Notes under the pieces: model-generated | Told to the model about the DNA's origin: nothing | Database searches by the model: none | The model's input: only the letters and a program-made list of their open reading frames with translations | Assembly: GCA_910575695.1 (NCBI GenBank) | Contig: CAJTGJ010000015.1 | Location: forward strand, 29,367-93,366 | DNA from: Oscillospiraceae bacterium | GTDB taxonomy: Bacteria > Bacillota > Clostridia > Oscillospirales > Oscillospiraceae | DNA length: 64,000 bases | Direction: 5' to 3' | Part shown: positions 18,701 through 27,544 of the stretch, one piece after another | Layout: each line of letters begins with the position of its first letter | Position numbering within the stretch: the stretch's first letter is position 1 | Program-made: the position numbers and the translations under genes

Positions 18701-19471
18701 ATGACAAACCGGGAGATCCTGCAAACCGCCATGGCGCAGTCCGCAATAGATTTGAACTGCGAAGCGGCGGATTTTTTGGCGTCGGAAAACAAAGTAGTGC
18801 TGTCCCGCAAGCGGGAAGGGGCGCGCAAGTACCTGGAGCTGCCGTTTTCCTGCAATCTGGTGTCCTATGGAAGCAATATTGTGGCCTCGGTACAGCCGGA
18901 ATACGCGCGGCTGGCGGAGGACTACATCAACCGCTTTCCGGCGGAGCACTGCTTTGAGACGCCAAACCTGCACGTGCTCAACGACGGGCTCCGGGAGAGG
19001 GGACAGCTGGTCTGCTTCATGGCGGAATATTGGCTGCCGGATGTGGACAAGGCGCGGGCGCAGGACTGCCCCTATGAACTGCGCCTGCTCACCCAGGCGG
19101 ATTTCCCGGCGCTGTACAGGCCGGAATGGAGCAATGCCCTGTGCGAAAAGCGGAAGGAGCTGGATGTGCTGGGGGTAGGGGCCTATGACCGGGGGAAGCT
19201 GGTGGGGTTCGCGGGCTGCTCGGCGGACTGCGGGACCATGTGGCAGATCGGCGTGGACGTGCTGCCGGAGTACCGGCGGCAGGGGACGGCCTCGGCGGTG
19301 ACGGCAAGGCTGACCCGGGAGATCTTGGACAGGGGAAAGGTGCCCTTTTACTGCTGTGCATGGTCCAATGTGAAGTCGGCCCGGAACGCGGTGCGGTGCG
19401 GCTACCACCCGGCGTGGGTGGAGCTGACGGCAAAACCTGTCGAATATGTGGACAAAATGAATGGCAGATAA
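18701..19471 (+). CDS. GNAT family acetyltransferase
   Basis: 256 residues. The C-terminal half holds an acetyl-CoA-binding GNAT core: VGAYDRGKLVGFAGCSAD, then IGVDVLPEYRRQGTASAV (motif A, the RRQGTA loop), and a last strand with CCAWSNVKSARNAVRCGY. The N-terminal half (1-125) is less conserved and may set substrate specificity. ATG 18701 has AAGGGGGAA upstream. A single gene between the his terminator and der; substrate unknown. Confidence 0.8.
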   Translation: MTNREILQTAMAQSAIDLNCEAADFLASENKVVLSRKREGARKYLELPFSCNLVSYGSNIVASVQPEYARLAEDYINRFPAEHCFETPNLHVLNDGLRERGQLVCFMAEYWLPDVDKARAQDCPYELRLLTQADFPALYRPEWSNALCEKRKELDVLGVGAYDRGKLVGFAGCSADCGTMWQIGVDVLPEYRRQGTASAVTARLTREILDRGKVPFYCCAWSNVKSARNAVRCGYHPAWVELTAKPVEYVDKMNGR

Positions 19472-19604
19472 AACGGCTTTTTTACAAAAACCCCCTATCT
19501 TTTTTGGGGAAACTCTGATATACTACCTTTGATTTTGAAGTTTTACACTGTACCGGACGGCGTTGGAAAATCAACCCGGGCCCGGGCCGATAGGAGGGAG
19601 TCTC

Positions 19605-20936
19605 ATGGCAAAGCCCCTGGTGGCCATTGTAGGCCGCCCCAATGTGGGAAAGTCCATGCTGTTCAATAAGCTCACGGGCAAGCGGCTGTCCATTGTGGAG
19701 GACACGCCGGGCGTCACCCGCGACAGGCTGTACGCTCAGGCGGAGTGGCGGGGCCGTACCTTTGATCTGGTGGATACCGGCGGCATCGAGCCGGGGACGG
19801 ACAATCAGATCCTGTCCTTCATGCGGGAGCAGGCAGAGATCGCCATTGCGTCTGCCACCGTGATCGTCTTTGTCTGCGACATCCGCACTGGAATGACCGC
19901 CGCTGATCAGGAGGTGGCGGGAATGCTCCAGCGCTCCCGGAAGCCGGTGGTGCTGGCGGTGAACAAGATGGATTCCACCGGGCACACCAACCCGGATATC
20001 TATGAGTTTTACAATCTGGGGCTGGGCGACCCCTATCCCGTGTCCGCCGTCCACGGCCACGGGACCGGAGACCTGCTGGACGCCTGCTTCGAGTTCTTCC
20101 TCCCGGAGGACGAGGATGATAACGAGGACGACGTGGTGAAGGTGGCCATTATCGGCAAGCCCAACGTGGGCAAGTCCTCCCTGGTGAACCGCATCCTGGG
20201 CCAGGAGCGGGTGATCGTATCCGACATGGCGGGCACCACCCGGGACGCGGTGGACAGCTATTTTGAAAATGACCGGGGGAAATACCTCATCATTGACACC
20301 GCCGGTATGCGGAAAAAGTCCAAGGTGGACGACAGGGTGGAGAAATTCTCCGTGCTGCGGGCCACCATGGCCATTGAGCGCAGTGATGTGTGCGTTATCA
20401 TGATCGACGCCCAGGAGGGCGTCACCGAGCAGGACACCAAGGTGGCGGGGCTGGCCCACGAGGCGGGCAAGGCGTGCATCATCGTGGTGAACAAGTGGGA
20501 CGCCATTGAGAAGGACGGCAAAACCATGCAGCGCATGGAGGAGGACGTCCGCCGGGACCTGAGCTACATGACCTATGCCCCGGTGCTGTTTATCTCCGCC
20601 TTGACCGGGCAGAGGGTGGACAGGCTGTTCGGCCTCATTGACAACGTGGTGAACCAGGCGGCTATGCGCATTCCCACCGGCGTGCTCAACCAGGTGCTGG
20701 CGGACGCTCAGGCCCGGGTACAGCCGCCCACCGACAAGGGCAAACGGCTGAAGATCTACTATATGACCCAGATCGGGGTAAAGCCCCCGCATTTTGTCAT
20801 TTTCTGCAATGACGCACATTTGTTCCATTTCTCCTACCAGCGCTATATCGAAAACCAGATCCGGGCCACCTTCGGCCTGACTGGGACCCCTGTGCGCATT
20901 ACCATTCGGCAAAAAGGAGATAAGGAGGCGTTTTAA
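19605..20936 (+). CDS. der: Ribosome-assembly GTPase Der (EngA)
   Basis: Tandem-domain GTPase needed for 50S ribosome assembly. 443 residues with two G domains: first GRPNVGKS at about residue 10 with DTGG, second GKPNVGKSS at about 185 with DTAGM and NKWD, followed by a KH-like C-terminal domain. Acidic linker EDEDDNEDD lies between the G domains. ATG 19605 follows TAGGAGGGAG. First gene of a der-plsY-gpsA operon. Confidence 0.97.
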   Translation: MAKPLVAIVGRPNVGKSMLFNKLTGKRLSIVEDTPGVTRDRLYAQAEWRGRTFDLVDTGGIEPGTDNQILSFMREQAEIAIASATVIVFVCDIRTGMTAADQEVAGMLQRSRKPVVLAVNKMDSTGHTNPDIYEFYNLGLGDPYPVSAVHGHGTGDLLDACFEFFLPEDEDDNEDDVVKVAIIGKPNVGKSSLVNRILGQERVIVSDMAGTTRDAVDSYFENDRGKYLIIDTAGMRKKSKVDDRVEKFSVLRATMAIERSDVCVIMIDAQEGVTEQDTKVAGLAHEAGKACIIVVNKWDAIEKDGKTMQRMEEDVRRDLSYMTYAPVLFISALTGQRVDRLFGLIDNVVNQAAMRIPTGVLNQVLADAQARVQPPTDKGKRLKIYYMTQIGVKPPHFVIFCNDAHLFHFSYQRYIENQIRATFGLTGTPVRITIRQKGDKEAF

Positions 20937-21712
20937 TGCTGTCTTGGATTCAATCTCTGGGGGTGGCCCCGAACTGGCTGGCCCTGGCTGCGGCGGGGAT
21001 AGCTGTAGTGTCGTACTGTCTGGGCTGTTTTAACGGCGCGGTGGTGGTGTCCCGGTATATCCTGCGCAACGACATCCGTGGACATGGAAGCGGGAATGCC
21101 GGACTGACCAATTTCTACCGGGTATTCGGCGGCCCGCTGACGCTGGCGGTGATCTTGTCCGACGTGGTCAAGGCCATTCTGGCGGTGCTGTTCGCCGTGT
21201 TCATCGCGTCGCATATCTCGCCGGCGCTGGTCCCCCTGGCCAAGTATTGGGCGGGCACCTTCTGCCTGCTGGGGCATATGTATCCCTGCACCTTCCAGTT
21301 CAGAGGGGGGAAGGGAATCCTGTCCGGCGGCGCCATCGCCATCATGATGGGGATCGACGCCGGGAATCCGTACAGCTGGTGCATCCCGGCGGTGGTGTGG
21401 GGCGGCTTTATCGTTCTGGCTGCGGCTACCCGGTATGTCTCTCTGGGGTCCTGCTGGGCGGGCTTTTCGTTCCCGTTCGCGACCTGGTTTGTATACCGGA
21501 ATATGCCGCTCCTTCTGCTGTCCGTTTTTGTGGGCGGGCTGATCTTATGGAAGCACCGGGGGAATATGGTGCGTATCGTGAAGGGCACCGAATCCAAGTT
21601 TACCCTCCACAAAAAGACCCAAGCGGCTGTGCCGGACCAGGCAGAGGGACAAGCCTCTGTCGAATCGGCAGAAAAATCTGCCGCTGATACGGAGGAGGAG
21701 GATAACGCATGA
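20936..21712 (+). CDS. plsY: Glycerol-3-phosphate acyltransferase PlsY
   Basis: Membrane enzyme acylating glycerol 3-phosphate from acyl-phosphate, the first step of phospholipid synthesis. The family motifs are GSGNAGLTNFYRVFGG and HMYPCTFQFRGGKGI. 258 residues, slightly long, with a hydrophilic acidic C-terminal tail (about 225-258). The start shares one base with the der stop; it overlaps gpsA by four bases, and GpsA makes its substrate. Confidence 0.93.
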   Translation: MLSWIQSLGVAPNWLALAAAGIAVVSYCLGCFNGAVVVSRYILRNDIRGHGSGNAGLTNFYRVFGGPLTLAVILSDVVKAILAVLFAVFIASHISPALVPLAKYWAGTFCLLGHMYPCTFQFRGGKGILSGGAIAIMMGIDAGNPYSWCIPAVVWGGFIVLAAATRYVSLGSCWAGFSFPFATWFVYRNMPLLLLSVFVGGLILWKHRGNMVRIVKGTESKFTLHKKTQAAVPDQAEGQASVESAEKSAADTEEEDNA

Positions 21713-22719
21713 GAACGGCTGTGATCGGCAGCGGCGCCTGGGGCACCGCGCTGGCTTTGGCGCTGCTGAACAACGGACATGAGACGGCGCTGTGGAGCTA
21801 CACGGAGCAGGAGAGCGCGGTACTGAGGAATAAACGGGAGAACCCCATGCTTCCCGGCATAGCGCTGCCTGAAAGTCTGGAGCTCACCACAGAGCTGGCC
21901 TGTGTGAAGGGGCGCGGCGCGGTGGTGCTGGCCACCCCGTCCTTCGCGGTGCGCACCACGGCCCGGCAGCTGAAGGAACAGCTGGACCCGGGCACCCCCG
22001 TCATCCTGGTGTCCAAGGGCATTGAGAAAGATACATCCCTGCTGCTCCATCAGGTGGTGGAGGAGGAGCTGGGCGGACTATGCCCGGTGGTGGTGCTGTC
22101 CGGGCCGTCCCACGCCGAGGAGGTGGGGCGGGGTGTGCCTACGGCGGTGGTGGTGGCCTGTGAGGACCGGCGCGCCGCCCTGCTGGCCCAGGATCTGTTC
22201 ATGAGCCGCCAGTTTCGGATCTACACCTCGCCGGACATTGTGGGGGTGGAGATCGGCGCGGCGTTGAAAAATGTGATCGCCCTGTGCGCGGGCTGCTGTG
22301 ACGGGATGGGCTGCGGGGACAACACCAAGGCCATGCTGATGACCCGGGGCCTGACGGAGATCGCCCGTCTGGGCGTGGCCCTGGGGGCGCGGAAGGAGAC
22401 CTTCGCCGGACTGGCGGGGGTGGGCGATCTGATCGTCACCTGTACCTCCATGCACTCCCGGAACCGGCGGGCGGGCATCCTGATCGGTCAGGGCAGAACG
22501 CCCCAGCAGGCCATTGCCGAGCTGGGCGGCTCGGTGGTGGAGGGCTACTACGCCGCCGCCAGCGCCAAGGAGCTGGCCGACAGGACGGGGGTGGAGATGC
22601 CCATCACCGCCGGGGCCTACGATGTGCTGTACGGGGGACGCGATCCCCGGCAGGTGCTGGACCGGCTCATGTCCCGGGAGCGCCGGGATGAGCCGGAGGC
22701 GGAGGAGAGCTGGATCTGA
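21709..22719 (+). CDS. gpsA: Glycerol-3-phosphate dehydrogenase (NAD(P)+)
   Basis: Makes sn-glycerol 3-phosphate from dihydroxyacetone phosphate for lipid synthesis. 336 residues. N-terminal Rossmann motif GSGAWGTALA, catalytic Lys in ALKNVIALCAGCCDG, and the typical TFAGLAGVGDLIVTC block. Translationally coupled to plsY by ATGA; followed by a GC-rich hairpin. Confidence 0.97.
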   Translation: MRTAVIGSGAWGTALALALLNNGHETALWSYTEQESAVLRNKRENPMLPGIALPESLELTTELACVKGRGAVVLATPSFAVRTTARQLKEQLDPGTPVILVSKGIEKDTSLLLHQVVEEELGGLCPVVVLSGPSHAEEVGRGVPTAVVVACEDRRAALLAQDLFMSRQFRIYTSPDIVGVEIGAALKNVIALCAGCCDGMGCGDNTKAMLMTRGLTEIARLGVALGARKETFAGLAGVGDLIVTCTSMHSRNRRAGILIGQGRTPQQAIAELGGSVVEGYYAAASAKELADRTGVEMPITAGAYDVLYGGRDPRQVLDRLMSRERRDEPEAEESWI

Positions 22720-22723
22720 CGGC

Positions 22724-22754
22724 AAACCGGCTGTCCCGCAGGGACAGCCGGTTT
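22724..22754 (+). terminator. Hairpin after gpsA
   Basis: 14-bp perfect stem AAACCGGCTGTCCC / GGGACAGCCGGTTT with a 3-base loop. The T-run is short, so termination may be partial. Confidence 0.6.
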
Positions 22755-22765
22755 GGCTCCGGAAA

Positions 22766-22800
22766 AAGGTTGAACCCCGTGCCGTCAGCACGGGGTTCAA
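22766..22800 (-). terminator. Terminator of rpmB
   Basis: 13-bp stem TTGAACCCCGTGC / GCACGGGGTTCAA (22770-22800), followed on the minus strand by CCTTTTT. Confidence 0.8.
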
Positions 22801-22816
22801 GTTGCTTCCTATGGAA

Positions 22817-23005
22817 TCACACGGCGCGGGTGACCTTGCCGGAGCGGAGGCAGCGGGTGCACACATAGACGTGCTTGGGAGTGCCGTCCACCACAGCCTT
22901 GACGCGCTTGACGTTGGGCTTCCAGGGGCGATTGGAACGGCGGTGGGAGTGGGAAACCTGGATACCAAAATTCACGCCCTTGCCGCAGAACTCGCATTTG
23001 GCCAT
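22817..23005 (-). CDS. rpmB: 50S ribosomal protein L28
   Basis: 62 residues. MAKCEFCGKGVNFGIQVSHS and the later VCTRCLRSGKV show the zinc-ribbon form of L28 with two CXXC pairs. AAGGAGGTTAG precedes the ATG. Monocistronic with its own terminator, divergent from hprK. Confidence 0.96.
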   Translation of the reverse strand: MAKCEFCGKGVNFGIQVSHSHRRSNRPWKPNVKRVKAVVDGTPKHVYVCTRCLRSGKVTRAV

Positions 23006-23168
23006 ATTGACTAACCTCCTTGCTGCATGGAATATAGCACACGATAACTTCATTATGCTACCACAGAAATCACCAAAAATCAAGTGTAAATTTGCGCAAT
23101 CCCCTATTTTTTTCAGGAGAGGGATGTGTTAAAATAGGAGACGATACGGAAGGGAGGGCGTGTCCGCT

Positions 23169-24122
23169 ATGGCAGAAAAAATGGGCATCAGGCTGGGCAG
23201 CATCATCGACAAGTTTCATCTGACTGTGATCTACGGTCCGGAGGGCTACCGGAACCGGAGGATCACCATTGAGGACGTAAACCGGCCGGGGCTTCAGCTG
23301 ACGGGCTTTTTTGATTATTTTGACAAGGAGCGTATGCAGCTGCTGGGGCTGGTGGAGATCTCCTATTTGGAGGGGATCTCATCCACCAAGCGTGCGGTGG
23401 TATTTGATACGCTGTTTTCCTATCATACCCCTGCGGTGATTTTTGCCCGGGGGCTCCAGCCATATCCGGAGTGCATGGAAATGGCAAAAAAACACAATCA
23501 GGTGATTTTGGGCACCCGGGAGAACACCGCCACCATTATGAGCACCATGATCGCCTATCTGCGCACGGAGTTGTCGCCCACCATTACCCGCCACGGCGTG
23601 CTGGTGGAGGTGTACGGCGAGGGTGTGCTGCTGGTGGGGGAATCCGGCGTGGGCAAGAGCGAGACGGCGATTGAGCTGGTGAAGCGGGGCCATCGGCTGA
23701 TAGCGGACGACGCGGTGGAGATCCGCCGGAGTCCCAACGGCGGTCTGGTGGGCACCGCGCCGGAATTGATCCGGCATTATATCGAGCTGCGGGGGATTGG
23801 CGTAGTGGATGTGCGGCGGCTGTTCGGTATGTCCGCAGTTAAATTCGACAGCGCTATCGACATGAAAATTCAACTGGAGATGTGGCAGGATGGCAAGGTA
23901 TATGACCGGCTGGGAGCGGACGAGCACTTCACCTCGCTGCTGGATGTGAGCGTGCCCACTCTGACCATCCCAGTGAAGCCTGGGCGGAATCTGGCGGTAA
24001 TTATTGAAGTTGCGGCCATGAATAACCGGAACAAGAAGATGGGCTATAATGCGGCGCTGGAGTTTTCCATGCAGGTGGACAGCCACATTGACCAGAAATA
24101 TTTGGAGATGAATCCGCAATGA
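23169..24122 (+). CDS. hprK: HPr kinase/phosphorylase
   Basis: Phosphorylates HPr on Ser46 in carbon catabolite control of Firmicutes. 317 residues. The P-loop is GESGVGKSETAIEL at about 157-170, and the family signature is RGIGVVDVRRLFG followed by the FDSAIDMKIQLEMW block. ATG 23169 follows GGGAGGG; the start is better spaced than an in-frame GTG nine bases earlier. Overlaps ogt by four bases. Confidence 0.96.
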   Translation: MAEKMGIRLGSIIDKFHLTVIYGPEGYRNRRITIEDVNRPGLQLTGFFDYFDKERMQLLGLVEISYLEGISSTKRAVVFDTLFSYHTPAVIFARGLQPYPECMEMAKKHNQVILGTRENTATIMSTMIAYLRTELSPTITRHGVLVEVYGEGVLLVGESGVGKSETAIELVKRGHRLIADDAVEIRRSPNGGLVGTAPELIRHYIELRGIGVVDVRRLFGMSAVKFDSAIDMKIQLEMWQDGKVYDRLGADEHFTSLLDVSVPTLTIPVKPGRNLAVIIEVAAMNNRNKKMGYNAALEFSMQVDSHIDQKYLEMNPQ

Positions 24123-24607
24123 GCAGGGGAGAGACGGTGCGGTACGGTCCGGTTTTGTATCGGGATTACCCCATCGGCACGCTGGGTCTGATGGACGACG
24201 GACTGGGCGTCAGCCGGGTGTTTCTCAGGCGGGAGGGGGTGCAGTACGATTTCCCGGAAGGGGAGACGGCGCTGACATTTCAGGCTGCGGCCCAGCTGGA
24301 CGAGTATTTTTCCGGCAGTCGGAATTGTTTTACAGTGCCGCTGTCACCTCATGGGACGGCGTTCCAACTGGCGGTGTGGCAGGCCCTGCGGGACATTCCC
24401 TATGGGCAGACCCGGAGCTATGGGGAAATTGCGGCGGCAGTGGGCCGTCCTAAAGCTGCCCGGGCGGTGGGGAAGGCGAATCATGATAATCCGCTGCTGA
24501 TTTTCACTCCCTGCCATCGGGTTGTGGGGAAAAACGGCGGCCTCACCGGCTTTGCCTGCGGCGTTGAGGTGAAATGCAGGCTGCTGGAGCTGGAAGGTGG
24601 AGTGTGA
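24119..24607 (+). CDS. ogt: Methylated-DNA-protein-cysteine methyltransferase
   Basis: Suicide repair enzyme taking alkyl groups from O6-methylguanine. 162 residues. The acceptor is Cys132 in TPCHRVVG, preceded by AVGKANHDNPL and the DNA-binding helix RSYGEIAAAVGRPKAARAVG. Translationally coupled to hprK by ATGA. Convergent with the sigK fragment. Confidence 0.95.
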   Translation: MSRGETVRYGPVLYRDYPIGTLGLMDDGLGVSRVFLRREGVQYDFPEGETALTFQAAAQLDEYFSGSRNCFTVPLSPHGTAFQLAVWQALRDIPYGQTRSYGEIAAAVGRPKAARAVGKANHDNPLLIFTPCHRVVGKNGGLTGFACGVEVKCRLLELEGGV

Positions 24608-24640
24608 CGGTTTGCGGGCGGAGCATTGTTTGTTGTGCGC

Positions 24641-24678
24641 AAAAAAGGGAGCGGCAAGGGGAAATGCCCTGCCGCTCC
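24641..24678 (-). terminator. Terminator of the sigK fragment
   Basis: Stem of GGAGCGGCAAGGG (24648-24660) with GCCCTGCCGCTCC (24666-24678), then a T-run on the minus strand (24646-24641). Confidence 0.75.
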
Positions 24679-24688
24679 TGTGATTTTG

Positions 24689-25060
24689 TCAGCCCCTCTC
24701 GTATTCGACCCGAAGCTTTTCCAGGGCCTTTTTTTCAATGCGGGAGACATAGCTTCTGCTGATCCCGCACAGCGACGCGATTTCCCGCTGGGTGAGGGGA
24801 GGGCGGTCGTCCAGCCCGTAGCGCAGCCGGATGATGTGGGCCTCCCGCCCGGTGAGGCAGGCATCAACGCACCGGCGCACCTTGGCGCAGGCGTCCCGCA
24901 GGTCCAGCTCCTCCAGCATATTGTCGTCCACCCGAACCACGTCGATGAGGGACAGGGAGCCGTCTTCGCCGTCGTTGTCCAGGGAATCGGAGAGGGACAG
25001 CTCTCCCTGGAGCTTGCGCTGGGAGCGGAAGTACATGAGGATCTCATTTGCTATGCACTC
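24689..25060 (-). pseudogene. sigK: SigK sporulation sigma factor, C-terminal part, interrupted by the ICE
   Basis: Late mother-cell sigma factor, here only the C-terminal ~120 residues. The visible frame begins CIANEILMYFRS, equivalent to CIENEILM in region 2 of SigK. It continues with SLSLIDV and a complete region 4 helix-turn-helix ending TQREIASLCGISRSYVSRIEK. That ending favours SigK over SigE. A TAA lies immediately upstream in frame, where recombinase sequence begins; the last bases overlap the recombinase gene. Regions 1.2-2.3 are absent and should lie at the far end of the element. It is either a dead gene or one rebuilt by excision, as in B. subtilis and C. difficile. Confidence 0.88.
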
Positions 25061-26813
25061 TTATCGGCTCTATATCGCCACTTTCTGCCGATTTTTCAAA
25101 ATTTTCGGTATTTTTACACGATGTTACAGCGTTCGCCATGCCAACAGGAATTTCCGGGAACTCAAACGCATACTCTGAGCCAAACAGGATGACGTGGGCC
25201 TGTGTCCCGTCCCATATGATCTCCTTGACGAAGGTGCGGATAGCTGCGCGTTTCTGTTCTATCGTCATTCCGTCTACGCTGTCTTTGAAGGAGGCAAGGA
25301 GCTGCGCCAGCAGATCATACTCAATATCGGCCAAGGCATGGCTGGCGGTCAGTTCCTTGAGCTCGTCCAAATGCCGCTTTAAGGTTTCGCCTTTGTCGTG
25401 GAGCTCATCGATCTGCTTTACAATGTAGGCTTCTGCGGAGGTACCGGACGCTTTGCTTAACGTAGATACCAGCCCTTTGATCTCGTCCTCGTTGGCGGTG
25501 ATATCAGCTTCAATTTTGGCAAGCTGGTCGTCATAGCTCTGGCGGTCACCCGTCAGTACCTTTTTACTGTGTTCAAGCTGCTGAAGGAAATCAGAACCGT
25601 CCTCGCTCAATGATTTTAGCTGTTCTATGACGTTCGCGTCCATAATATTTCCGCTGCAATTCTTAATACTGCATACATGGCCCCGGCTCCGTTCTTTCAT
25701 GGAACACAGATAGGTGTAAATCGTTTCCCCTTTGGCGTTCAGTCTCTGAGAGGCTTTGGGACGCATAAAGTCGCCGCAGTTGCCGCAGATCAAGAGGCCG
25801 GAGAGCAGGGCAACATTACTTCTGGGTTTGCGATAGCTCTTTGACCTGTTTTGTTCCAAAAGCTGCTGAACCTTTACCCAGGCTTTGCCGTCAATAGTTC
25901 CTGGGTGCTTTCCCACTGATACGATCCATTCGTCCATGGGCTTGACCTGATTGGCCTTGCCTTGTTGCTGTAAGGTACGGTTGTAGGCCATAATGCCATG
26001 AATGCCGTCAAAATCGCTTTGCTCGGAAAACAGGTCTACGTTGTTTTCCGTCAGGTATTGATAGGCGGCATCATCCGCAATCAGATAGACGGGGTTGGAG
26101 AGAATATTTTTGAGGGCAAAGCGCGTAAAGTCTTTCCCGTTTTTGGTTGTGAATCCATTTTGCAATAAAAAGGTTTCTGTTTTGGTCAAAGAGTTGGTTT
26201 CCAGGAACTTTTCAAAGATTAGCTTTATCATGCTGATTTCTTCCGGGATGGGCTTCAGCTTGCAGGCTTTACGGGTTTTGCCATCTATCGTTACGTGGGA
26301 GACACTTTCCGAGGCATAGCCGGTAGGGGTCACACCGCCCAGCCAGCGCCCGGTTTTGGACAACTCGTGCATATTATCCCGGATACGCTCGGCTATGGTT
26401 TCCCGTTCCAACTGGGAAAAGACCGAGGAAATATACATCATGGCCCGACCCATGGGGGAGGACGTGTCGAACTGCTCTTTGATGGAGATGAAGTCGATTT
26501 TCATTTGATTGAACTGCTCGATCAATTTTGCGAAATCTCCAATGTTGCGGCTGATTCGATCCAAGCGGTAAACTACGATGGCCCGAAAGTTATGCTCCTG
26601 GGCATCGGCCATCATCTTCTTAAACTTTGGGCGTTCCAGAGAACCTCCAGAAAAACCTTCATCTTCATAGACCAGGGCATCATCGGCGGCGGAATTTCCA
26701 AATTGCATACGGATATACTGCTTGCACATTTCGATTTGGTTTTCGATACTTTCTCCTTTCCCTGTAAATTTGGATTTTCGGGAGTAGATTACGAATTGTC
26801 CGTCGATTTTCAT
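25044..26813 (-). CDS. Large serine recombinase of the ICE (skin/TnpX type)
   Basis: Site-specific integrase/excisionase, 589 residues. Resolvase domain at the N-terminus (IYSRKS; catalytic Ser about residue 14, plus YRLDRISRN and SQLERETIAERI). A Recombinase domain follows, then a zinc ribbon (CGNCGDFMRP with later CSMKE and CSIKN cysteines) and a coiled coil at about 425-500. Its last codons and TGA stop lie in sigK sequence, so the gene crosses the att junction. ATG 26813 has GAGG eight bases upstream. More AT-rich than the ICE transfer genes. By position it should drive insertion into and excision from sigK. Confidence 0.92.
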   Translation of the reverse strand: MKIDGQFVIYSRKSKFTGKGESIENQIEMCKQYIRMQFGNSAADDALVYEDEGFSGGSLERPKFKKMMADAQEHNFRAIVVYRLDRISRNIGDFAKLIEQFNQMKIDFISIKEQFDTSSPMGRAMMYISSVFSQLERETIAERIRDNMHELSKTGRWLGGVTPTGYASESVSHVTIDGKTRKACKLKPIPEEISMIKLIFEKFLETNSLTKTETFLLQNGFTTKNGKDFTRFALKNILSNPVYLIADDAAYQYLTENNVDLFSEQSDFDGIHGIMAYNRTLQQQGKANQVKPMDEWIVSVGKHPGTIDGKAWVKVQQLLEQNRSKSYRKPRSNVALLSGLLICGNCGDFMRPKASQRLNAKGETIYTYLCSMKERSRGHVCSIKNCSGNIMDANVIEQLKSLSEDGSDFLQQLEHSKKVLTGDRQSYDDQLAKIEADITANEDEIKGLVSTLSKASGTSAEAYIVKQIDELHDKGETLKRHLDELKELTASHALADIEYDLLAQLLASFKDSVDGMTIEQKRAAIRTFVKEIIWDGTQAHVILFGSEYAFEFPEIPVGMANAVTSCKNTENFEKSAESGDIEPIRVHSK

Positions 26814-26847
26814 TTGTGTCACCTCATTATGTTATATATTTTGAAGT

Positions 26848-26876
26848 ATTGTATCATAGCGTCTACAATCCATCAA
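26848..26876 (-). promoter_or_regulatory. Promoter of the ICE recombinase
   Basis: Minus strand TTGATG (26876-26871), 17-base spacer, TACAAT (26853-26848), about 35 bases before the start. Confidence 0.55.
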
Positions 26877-26970
26877 TAGGAAGGGGAGAGTTTGTCAAGA
26901 GTTTTGATAGAGATATTTCAACAAATTCACCATATTTCAATAATATTATAACATCTTTCAGCAATATATG

Positions 26971-27003
26971 CAAAAAAGCGCGGTTTTGAATCGCGCTTTT
27001 TTT
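26971..27003. terminator. Bidirectional terminator
   Basis: AAAAAAGCGCG ... CGCGCTTTTTT stem with a 9-base loop between the recombinase promoter region and the remnant genes. The stretch 26877-26970 otherwise shows only AT-rich sequence. Confidence 0.75.
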
Positions 27004-27004
27004 A

Positions 27005-27382
27005 ATGCCCAAAAGGAGGCACCATCATGCCGGAAGTCATTTTATCGGACTATTTCTACGGTCAGGAATCGGAGGAATGGTCCACCTCCATTCCAAGCGG
27101 CCAGAACTGCTCCTTCAGGAGATCTTTTCCGCCTTTATCATCTTCAACTTTACAAAGGCTGCTGCCTGGGAGGCTGACACCGCATGGGGCTGCTCCAAAT
27201 ATAAACGCCGCGTCAATTTCTCTGATGCGGTCTATCTCTGCTGCCAAACTTTGCGGGGCTGGTCTCTTGACGTGCTGCCCCTCTTGGAACGAAAACTCCT
27301 GCCCTGCCGACCAGACCGCAGCTTCCCACGTCCCATCGTTGCCGAAAACCGTATTTCTCCTATGTATGTCCCCTCTCGATAA
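27005..27382 (+). pseudogene. Fused remnants: replication initiator start and IS4-type transposase tail
   Basis: From ATG 27027, with an AAAAGGAGG site, the first 18 codons (MPEVILSDYFYGQESEEW) look like the opening of RepA-type replication initiators of such elements. After about 27080 the similarity ends and another frame becomes meaningful. It reads HLHSKRPELLLQEIFSAF and IIFNFT, the C-terminal signature of DDE (IS4 family) transposases, and continues to 27382. Neither gene is complete. The simplest reading is an old IS insertion into a rep gene followed by deletion. Confidence 0.6.
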
Positions 27383-27434
27383 TCTCCCTCTCTCATTACT
27401 GCTTTTTGGCTATTTCTGGTTAACTTAATGGCAT

Positions 27435-27449
27435 TACTTACCATGAGAC
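27435..27449. repeat. ICE hairpin repeat, degenerate copy
   Basis: Right half ACCATGAGAC intact, left half degraded (three mismatches to GTCTCACCATGAGAC). Confidence 0.45.
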
Positions 27450-27491
27450 ACATTTCCAGCCGGAAATCCTAACTTTTGTGTTAAGAATCGT

Positions 27492-27506
27492 GTCTCGTCA
27501 TGAGAC
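27492..27506. repeat. ICE hairpin repeat
   Basis: GTCTCGTCATGAGAC, 39 bases before the parB-like start. Confidence 0.7.
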
Positions 27507-27544
27507 ATGATTTTTAGCAAATAAATCAAAATGGAGGTAATTCA

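Noticed and set aside
24689..25060. Assigning the sigma fragment to SigE
   Set aside because: SLSLIDV, TQREIA and GISRSYVSRIEK fit SigK better than SigE (GISQSYISRLEK).
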